The notes under the pieces were generated by a model. That model made no database searches. It saw nothing but the letters and a program-made list of their open reading frames with translations, and was not told where the DNA came from. From UBA1731 sp964567665 (GTDB lineage: Bacteria; Verrucomicrobiota; Kiritimatiellia; RFP12; UBA1067), in contig CAZMNN010000051.1 in assembly GCA_964567665.1 (NCBI GenBank), positions 1-17,384 on the forward strand: a stretch of 17,384 nt of DNA. The letters are read 5' to 3'. Below, piece after piece: positions 1 through 4,507 of this stretch. The position numbers and the translations under genes are program-made. Numbering within the stretch: the first letter of the stretch is position 1; every line of letters begins with the position of its first letter.

Positions 1-66
1 AACGAGGGCAGACTGTAAATCTGCTGGCTTACGCCTTCCAAGGTTCGAATCCTTGCCCCACCACCA
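1..66 (+). tRNA. tRNA-Tyr (GTA), 5' end outside the window
   Basis: Only the 3' part of the tRNA is present. The anticodon stem pairs 8-12 with 20-24 around a seven-base loop with anticodon GTA at 15-17, which reads Tyr codons. A long variable arm (about 25-38, GGC pairing with GCC) is as expected for bacterial tRNA-Tyr, a class II tRNA. The T stem pairs 39-43 with 51-55 around TTCGAAT. The 3' acceptor strand is 56-62, the discriminator A is at 63 and CCA is encoded at 64-66. The 5' acceptor strand and D arm lie upstream of base 1. No copy of the tRNA 3' end was seen elsewhere in the window, so there is no sign that it serves as an attachment site here. Confidence 0.93.
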
Positions 67-516
67 CCCGAGGTGCTTTCATCTCCACTGAGCGTCCTGG
101 TCATGCCATCCTTCTTCCGTCAGCTACGCCGACGCCTACGCCGGTGCTGAGTGCTGATTCAAGGCAACGCCTGAATCGCTATCGGGACATGGCATGGTCG
201 ATGTCGCGGAGAATGCTCTCGCGCTGTTTGCCACAATAACGGACACCCTCGAAAAACGAACGATGTGGGCATCCGCCCCCACCACGTTTGCCAAATACTG
301 GACACCGTGAAAAACTGGAGGCATGAACATATCACGAATGGCGACAAACGAAAACATCGGCGCTATCCGCGTGGAGACCTACGATGGCTGGGAAACTGGC
401 GGTTCCAAGCCATGATAACCACAAGGAACCATGAGTACTTAGCAAATTTACAAAGGGAACTCTTGCATTGTCTTCAAGGGATGGACAGCGACTCGTCGAT
501 GATATTCCAACCAACG
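67..516. other. 450-bp stretch without a convincing gene
   Basis: Nothing here reads as a normal gene on either strand. The longer open frames are antisense to each other and lack both family resemblance and a good ribosome site. A tiny plus-strand frame (323-415, 30 codons; alternative ATG at 338) has a GGAGG just upstream at 316-320, though very close to the first ATG, and might be the start of a lost gene. Two imperfect copies of a segment containing TTTGCCA and GGACACC lie about 60 bp apart (227-247 and 287-306). No terminator hairpin with a T-run is evident for either the tRNA or the ATPase gene that ends at 517. Confidence 0.5.
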
Positions 517-1839
517 CTACAGGAACATCGTCATGTAATGCGGGAGAGTGATCTTCTTGCCGACCTTGCCGACATTTCCGTTGATGAACTTGTAGCCGAC
601 CGAGACATCTTTCTGCTTCAAGAGCGTGTCAAACGAAAGGGAGGACGAGTGTCCTGCCTTGACCTCTATGGGAATCACGGCACCGTCGCGTTCGATGAGG
701 AAGTCAATCTCGGCGGCAGGCGAGTTCTTCTGGTGGTAGAACAGGTCGTAGCCCCGTGAAACGAGCTGCTGTGCGATTGCGTTTTCATAGATGCCGCCTT
801 TGGCGAAACCTTTGATGGAGTTTTCTATAATCGCTTTCTTGACGTTGAATCCAATCATTGCGGTAAGGATTCCAACATCTGAGACGTACATCTTGAAGCA
901 ATCGTTCGTACGGTAGACGCTAAGCGGCATGGACAGAGCAGAGGTATTGAAGCACTGGATCGCAAGAGCTGATTCCCGCAACCAGTCAATCGAGTTTCCG
1001 AATTTGCGCGTCGAGCCACCCCTTTCGACCTCGGAGTACTTGAACTTTCGGTTTTCGCGAGCAAGCTGCGCCGGAAGCGAGAGGTAGCAACCTCTAACCT
1101 TCGGCTTCTCGGCACGCACCGCGTAACGGGCGATATCATCGAGGTTGGAGTTTTTGATTCGCTCCTGCACCTTGTGTGCCAGCGAGAAACTATTGCCCTC
1201 TATGAAGGATTTAACCACGTCCGGCATCCCGCCGACCGTTACAAACTCGCGGAACAACTCAAGGAACTTCTCGTTGATTGATGATGGGACGGGTGTAGAA
1301 TTCCAGTACGATTCTCGCAGGACTCCAATGATGTTCTCATCGTATCCAAGTGCCCAAAGGTACTCTTCAAAGTCCAACGGATGCATGACCATCTGATTCT
1401 CGTAGCCGACAGGAATCGACTCCTGTGCACGATCCTTATCGAGTCCGTCATCGAGAAAGTTCATGCCGAGGAGGGATCCTGAGGCAATAACATCCGCCCT
1501 GCCGTCGATGGCGAAGCTTTTCAACGCCGTCCGCGCCCGTGGGCAACTCTGAATCTCGTCAAGGAACACGAGCGTGTCGCCGGGAATGAGGCGAAAGCGC
1601 GGATAATGGGCTGTAATCTTCTTGAATATCACGTCCGTATCAAGGTTGCCGCCAAAAAAGCCGACGGCATCCTTGTTAAGAACGAAATTGAGATAGAGGT
1701 ATGAAGAGTAGTTTGTCTTACCGAAGTAGTCAACGATGAAGGTCTTACCAATCTGCCTTGCTCCCTTGACAATGAGGCACTCTTGACCGTGCGAAGCTTT
1801 CCACTCAAGAAGTGTATTGTAAAACTTTCGTTTAAGCAT
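517..1839 (-). CDS. AAA_14/DUF4143 ATP-binding protein with PD-(D/E)XK-like C-terminus
   Basis: This 440-residue protein has the layout of the AAA_14/DUF4143 ATPases, which are common in multiple copies in anaerobic bacteria and archaea and have no settled function. A Walker A motif GARQIGKT lies at residues 26-33 and a Walker B motif LVFLDEIQ around 90-97. The DUF4143 region follows. Near the end, EIDFLIERDG and IPIEVKAG (about 377-396) form the D...ExK signature of a PD-(D/E)XK nuclease-like fold. The start at 1839 is chosen because AGGA sits just upstream and a good promoter ends at 1864. An in-frame ATG at 1911 lies upstream of that promoter, inside a repeat. The gene is a single unit. 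Family assignment is firm, but role (mobile-element or defence-linked, or housekeeping) is unknown. Confidence 0.88.
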   Translation of the reverse strand: MLKRKFYNTLLEWKASHGQECLIVKGARQIGKTFIVDYFGKTNYSSYLYLNFVLNKDAVGFFGGNLDTDVIFKKITAHYPRFRLIPGDTLVFLDEIQSCPRARTALKSFAIDGRADVIASGSLLGMNFLDDGLDKDRAQESIPVGYENQMVMHPLDFEEYLWALGYDENIIGVLRESYWNSTPVPSSINEKFLELFREFVTVGGMPDVVKSFIEGNSFSLAHKVQERIKNSNLDDIARYAVRAEKPKVRGCYLSLPAQLARENRKFKYSEVERGGSTRKFGNSIDWLRESALAIQCFNTSALSMPLSVYRTNDCFKMYVSDVGILTAMIGFNVKKAIIENSIKGFAKGGIYENAIAQQLVSRGYDLFYHQKNSPAAEIDFLIERDGAVIPIEVKAGHSSSLSFDTLLKQKDVSVGYKFINGNVGKVGKKITLPHYMTMFL

Positions 1840-1863
1840 GGCTTTCCTTTGATTTAGACCTGC

Positions 1864-1892
1864 ATTGTAGCAGAATGTTGTTTTGAAATCAA
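1864..1892 (-). promoter_or_regulatory. sigma70-like promoter of the AAA_14/DUF4143 gene
   Basis: Read on the minus strand, TTGATT (1892-1887), a 17-bp spacer and TACAAT (1869-1864) form a good -35/-10 pair. Transcription would start near 1857, giving a leader of about 18 nt before the ATG at 1839. This supports the downstream start codon. The tandem repeats begin 6 bp upstream of the -35. Confidence 0.7.
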
Positions 1893-1898
1893 GCGTAC

Positions 1899-1979
1899 TG
1901 CAACTTTTCATGGGGTCACATTACTAATTTGTGCAACTTTTCATGGGGTTCACACCACTGATTTGTGCAACTTTTCATG
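1899..1979. repeat. Tandem direct repeat, 33-34 bp unit, two full copies plus a 14-bp partial copy
   Basis: Each copy begins with TGCAACTTTTCATG, at 1899, 1932 and 1966. The first two continue with GGGGT(T)CACA..ACT.ATTTG and differ at a few positions and by one base in length; the third stops matching after the core. The array sits immediately upstream of the -35 of the ATPase gene. It has too few and too imperfect copies, and no spacers, so it is not a CRISPR array. It could be a binding site for a regulator, a remnant of a dispersed repeat family, or a slippage product. Confidence 0.8.
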
Positions 1980-2060
1980 AGACAGGTCGGCCATGAACGC
2001 ATAAGCCGTACGTAATAACAAACATTTTTGATTTCCACCTCTGACTCATCTAATGCACAA

Positions 2061-2202
2061 TTATGTTTTGATCAACCTCATCCAAGTCTCAATAATCAGC
2101 GGCGGCCCACCAAAAGCCATCACCGCAAAACTCTCATGATATTTATTGTGAATCGAAATGCCTCACCGCGCTGAAGAACCCACTCTTGCAATACAGCCAC
2201 AT
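2061..2202 (-). pseudogene. Small frameshifted gene remnant beginning MWLYCKSGFF
   Basis: An ATG at 2202 has a good Shine-Dalgarno (AAGGAG, 6 nt upstream), but the frame stops after 19 codons at 2143. The next frame over stays open from about 2150 to a TAA at 2061-2063 and encodes a plausible continuation (HNKYHESFAVMAFGG...). A single-base shift near 2148-2151 would join the two into a product of roughly 47 residues. The MW-aromatic start with a good ribosome site looks like a genuine gene start. I do not recognise the family with certainty. It lies 45 bp downstream of another broken gene, as if both came from one lost operon. A genuine 19-residue peptide is the alternative. Confidence 0.4.
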
Positions 2203-2247
2203 ATTGTTGTCTCCTTACTGTCTTGTTGCCTCTTTGCCAGTCTGAAG

Positions 2248-2613
2248 TCAGCCATGATAACCCTGCCACCGGATCTCCGCCTGCTCCCTCGTCATCCCGT
2301 CCACCATGAACCGCTCCACCTCCTTGTCGTGTTCGTCCATGACCCTGCCGTTCCGGTCCAGATAATCAGCTCACCCGAATATGCCGAGGTGCGTCTTCCA
2401 TCCGCCCCCGTCCGGCGCATTCGGGATCTTCAGGCGTTCATACACCTTCCTCGCATCCTCCTTCGTGGGATTCTCGACATCCACGAAGTCCGTCTCATCG
2501 GACGTCAGCCGGGCCAGCGCAGCTATGATTCGCTCGTCATCCGTCCAAGCGCACCCGTGTACGCCGTCTTCGTGCGAATAGGCTATGCTCTTGTCGGCAA
2601 AGTATATGTATAG
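2248..2613 (-). pseudogene. 5'-truncated gene remnant with an in-frame TGA
   Basis: On the minus strand a frame of 121 codons runs from just after a TGA at 2614-2616 to a TGA at 2248-2250, interrupted by one TGA at 2371-2373. Both sides of the internal stop read as normal soluble protein (for example WTDDERIIAALARLTSDE before it and DEHDKEVERFMVDGMTREQ after it), with acidic and basic residues spaced as in real helices. No ATG or other usable start lies near the 5' end, and the terminator of the preceding gene follows directly. The simplest reading is a truncated gene with a nonsense mutation. Family not recognised. Translational recoding of TGA is unlikely because the neighbouring genes use TGA as an ordinary stop. 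Confidence 0.5.
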
Positions 2614-2623
2614 TCACATATAC
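2602..2623. repeat. Perfect 8-bp inverted repeat
   Basis: GTATATGT at 2602-2609 is the exact reverse complement of ACATATAC at 2616-2623, with a 6-nt loop. It sits between the terminator of the Gly/Pro-rich gene and the truncated gene remnant. It may be a second weak hairpin behind the terminator or an old operator. Confidence 0.5.
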
Positions 2624-2662
2624 AAAATCCCAGCCGAAGTGCATGACTTTACGGCTGGGATT
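2624..2662 (-). terminator. Hairpin terminator after the Gly/Pro-rich gene
   Basis: An 11-bp perfect stem (2662-2652 with 2636-2626, AATCCCAGCCG and its complement) encloses a 15-nt loop. On the minus strand it is followed by a short T-run (TTTT including the stem end, 2627-2624). It starts 22 bp after the stop codon of the gene ending at 2685. Confidence 0.65.
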
Positions 2663-2684
2663 CGTTGTATCATCTGCTACCAAA

Positions 2685-3143
2685 CTACCAACGGCGTGGC
2701 GGCGGGGGTGGTGGCGGACGACGAGGCGGAGGCGGCGGGGGTGGCGGACGGCGCGGCGGAGGTACCACAATCGGTGGAGGTGGTGGCGGAGGGGGCGGCG
2801 GCGGAGGGGCAACCACGACAGGAGCCGGGGCAACAACCACTGGCGCCGGATTGATTATGTCACCAATCACAGCAGCAGTGCCAAGGACGGCTGCGGCGAC
2901 ATCTGCACCATGATGACGCTTATGGTGCTTGCGGTGCGGCGCAGGCGCCGGACCACCTCTATGCCCACCGGGGACAGGGCCACGCATCGCGGGCGGAGGC
3001 CCGTCTCTGTGTCCACCGGGACGCGGACCGCCCGGGCCACCGCCAGGACCACCACCCGGGCCGCCACGAGGGCCGGGTGGCGCCGCACTCACTACTCCGG
3101 CAGCCAAAGCGACCGCCAGCGTCAAAACCAATTTAATGTTCAT
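2685..3143 (-). CDS. Secreted Gly/Pro-rich protein with polyproline tail
   Basis: The 152-residue product starts with a clear signal peptide (K4, hydrophobic core, cleavage near VSA/AP at about residue 20). A Gly/Pro-rich segment with GGP repeats follows (about 23-66), then a His/Lys/Arg cluster (HRKHHKRHH, about 70-78), a short Ala/Gly-rich hydrophobic stretch (about 80-97), PAPVVV-type repeats (about 99-112) and a tail of proline runs broken by RR pairs to the end. The start has AGGAA 8 nt upstream. Its own promoter and terminator make it a single gene. It is probably exported to the periplasm or cell surface, with possible polyanion or metal binding through the basic/His cluster. The long Pro runs would be expected to need elongation factor P. 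No enzyme motif is visible and no function can be assigned. Confidence 0.75.
   Translation of the reverse strand: MNIKLVLTLAVALAAGVVSAAPPGPRGGPGGGPGGGPGGPRPGGHRDGPPPAMRGPVPGGHRGGPAPAPHRKHHKRHHGADVAAAVLGTAAVIGDIINPAPVVVAPAPVVVAPPPPPPPPPPPPIVVPPPRRPPPPPPPPRRPPPPPPPRRW
2688..2807. repeat. Low-complexity GGN/CCN trinucleotide tract
   Basis: The 3' end of the Gly/Pro-rich gene is nearly all GGN triplets on the plus strand (CCN codons on the minus), encoding runs of proline. Such a tract is prone to slippage. The open frame is kept to a normal stop, which argues that it is translated. Confidence 0.7.
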
Positions 3144-3231
3144 GTCAGAGTTCCTTTCTGTCTACGCATTAAAACATCCATCTCTTCTCAGCCCGCACAC
3201 GCGAACACCCAGACGAGAAACAACGCCGATG

Positions 3232-3260
3232 AATATACCATTTTCCATTTGCGTACGCAA
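3232..3260 (-). promoter_or_regulatory. Promoter of the Gly/Pro-rich gene with a palindrome over the -35
   Basis: On the minus strand TTGCGT (3260-3255), a 17-bp spacer and TATATT (3237-3232) form the promoter, giving a leader of about 80 nt. The -35 lies within the 12-bp perfect palindrome TTGCGTACGCAA (3249-3260), a possible operator. Confidence 0.6.
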
Positions 3261-3266
3261 CCATGC

Positions 3267-3297
3267 AAAAAACGGACGGCAATTGAATTGCCGTCCG
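3267..3297 (-). terminator. Strong rho-independent terminator after the barrel protein
   Basis: A perfect 10-bp GC-rich stem (CGGACGGCAA, 3297-3288, with 3282-3273) closes a 5-nt loop and is followed on the minus strand by six T (3272-3267). It begins 33 bp after the stop codon of the gene ending at 3331. Confidence 0.92.
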
Positions 3298-3330
3298 CCA
3301 TGTTTCAACCAAACCAAACAACCATTCGCG

Positions 3331-4233
3331 TCAGAACGAAACGCCAAGAGCGATGCCGCCGTAGAAGTTCCACGAGTGGTCGCAGCTGCGACCCCAGTCG
3401 GCATTGTGTGCACGCGCACCGTCGCGCATGTTCCCGTCAAACCAGTAGTCGCTGTACGCAACATAGCCGGAAAGGGAAAGGTTCTCGCAGATGTTCCACG
3501 TCAGTTCGCCCATGATGGTCGTATCCATCAGACCGCCATGGTCAAGCGGCTCCTCGGAGCCTTTCCGCTTGACGAAGTAGCCGGCGGCGCGCTGTGTGTT
3601 GCCGAAGCCCTGTCCGACGGACGGGCGAAACGCAAGAACCGGGTCGGCATCCTCGCCCTCACCGTCGATGAGCGGGAATTCGTGTCCGATGCTGAAGTTC
3701 ACGTACGTTCCGTCATCGGCCATGAGATCGCGCTCGATGGCGAGCGTCGGCTCAAGCCAGAGATCACCAAGCGAAAGCTCAAGGTTGAAGTACTGCGTAT
3801 CGCCCATGTCAGAGTGATAACGGCGGATGTACTCGTAGATGTAGTTGAAGTCGACCGAGAGGGCGCCGATCGATTCGCAAAGCTCGAAATCGTGGGCAAC
3901 GCCGACTATCGCATCGAGCGTAGTCCACTGTCCGGCGCGATTGCCGTACCCGCCGCGCTTGCCGTTCCCCTTCGTCACGTCAAAGATCGATTCGACGCCG
4001 AAATACACCCAGTCAAAGAACGTGATCTGCGCACTTGGCGTGACGATCGGATCCTTGCCGTCGATTACGCCATACGTCATGTATCGGGAATCGAGCGCAA
4101 TGCCCGCCTCCACCGACACGTAATCCGAGAGCGAAGAATCAGTCTCTTCTATCTCGACCTCCTTTTCATCTGCGGCCCAGACCGCGCATGTCGCTGCGGC
4201 ACATACGGCAACCATGGTCTTCTTGATGTTCAT
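3331..4233 (-). CDS. Putative outer-membrane beta-barrel protein
   Basis: The 300-residue product has a signal peptide (MNIKKTMVAV..., cleavage near WA/AD at about 20-21), an acidic linker and then alternating amphipathic strands rich in Tyr, Phe, Trp and Gly (YVSVEAGIALDSRYMTYG, YFGVESIFDVTKG, VDFNYIYEYI, GELTWNICENLSLSGYVAY). It ends with Phe (GIALGVSF), the usual barrel C-terminal signature. The opening 'YVSVEAGIALDSRYMTYG' resembles the Gcw_chp/TorF-type barrels common in Gram-negative environmental and gut bacteria, but this is only resemblance. The start has AGGAG 9 nt upstream, its own promoter lies at 4295-4323 and a strong terminator follows. It sits downstream of the iron-uptake operon, so a role in metal or small-solute passage is conceivable, but nothing in the sequence proves a substrate. 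Confidence 0.75.
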   Translation of the reverse strand: MNIKKTMVAVCAAATCAVWAADEKEVEIEETDSSLSDYVSVEAGIALDSRYMTYGVIDGKDPIVTPSAQITFFDWVYFGVESIFDVTKGNGKRGGYGNRAGQWTTLDAIVGVAHDFELCESIGALSVDFNYIYEYIRRYHSDMGDTQYFNLELSLGDLWLEPTLAIERDLMADDGTYVNFSIGHEFPLIDGEGEDADPVLAFRPSVGQGFGNTQRAAGYFVKRKGSEEPLDHGGLMDTTIMGELTWNICENLSLSGYVAYSDYWFDGNMRDGARAHNADWGRSCDHSWNFYGGIALGVSF

Positions 4234-4294
4234 TTCTTGTTTTCTCCTGTAAACGGCGGATTGAGAACAATCCTTATTTTGTTAGATGAGGGTA

Positions 4295-4323
4295 ATTATA
4301 TCAAACGGCGTTCAGCGATGCAA
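4295..4323 (-). promoter_or_regulatory. Promoter of the barrel protein gene
   Basis: On the minus strand TTGCAT (4323-4318), a 17-bp spacer and a perfect TATAAT (4300-4295) precede the gene by about 60 bp. The -35 and part of the spacer lie inside the last codons of the FeoB-associated gene, so the barrel gene can be expressed separately from the iron operon. I see no clear terminator between the two units, so some read-through is likely. Confidence 0.75.
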
Positions 4324-4506
4324 CAGGTTGTCGCCATTCTTCACATTTTGTTCGCAATGGCAGGTGCAGCCGGCTCCGCCGGCACACCCGCACTCCCTGC
4401 GGGAATGTCCGCAGGAGCACGGAGCGCCCTTCCTGAAGTTTCTCCAGACGGTGAACGCCACAAGCAGCAGCACACCCGCGAGCACAATGACCGAACCGGC
4501 GTTCAT
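4312..4506 (-). CDS. FeoB-associated Cys-rich membrane protein
   Basis: This 64-residue peptide starts with one membrane helix (about residues 5-21, SVIVLAGVLLLVAFTVW), followed by a basic stop-transfer patch (RNFRK) and a tail with seven Cys (30, 32, 39, 41, 47, 49, 51) in CxC-type spacing. That layout and position directly behind feoB match the FeoB-associated Cys-rich membrane protein family, thought to assist ferrous iron transport as a metal-binding partner, possibly in the role FeoC plays elsewhere. Its ATG comes one base after the feoB stop (TGA-C-ATG), and AAGGAGG lies inside the end of feoB, so translation is coupled. It is the last gene of the feo operon. Confidence 0.85.
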   Translation of the reverse strand: MNAGSVIVLAGVLLLVAFTVWRNFRKGAPCSCGHSRRECGCAGGAGCTCHCEQNVKNGDNLLHR

Positions 4507-4507
4507 G

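Noticed and set aside
1..66. tRNA 3' end as an attachment site for a defence island
   Set aside because: No second copy of the tRNA end and no integrase gene were seen in the window, and the defence operon is about 8 kb away beyond the feo operon.
265..759. A 164-codon open frame on the plus strand
   Set aside because: Its second half is antisense to the AAA_14/DUF4143 gene. The first half has no family resemblance, and a different frame has the better ribosome site.
1837..1911. Upstream start at 1911 for the AAA_14/DUF4143 protein
   Set aside because: That ATG lies in the tandem repeat and upstream of the promoter, and the added residues are not like the family start. The ATG at 1839 has a ribosome site.
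1899..1979. CRISPR array
   Set aside because: Fewer than three full copies, adjacent without spacers, and no cas genes.
2371..2373. TGA read as an amino acid (recoding or selenocysteine)
   Set aside because: The gene is also truncated at its 5' end, no selenocysteine hairpin is evident, and TGA is used as an ordinary stop at the ends of several other genes in the window.
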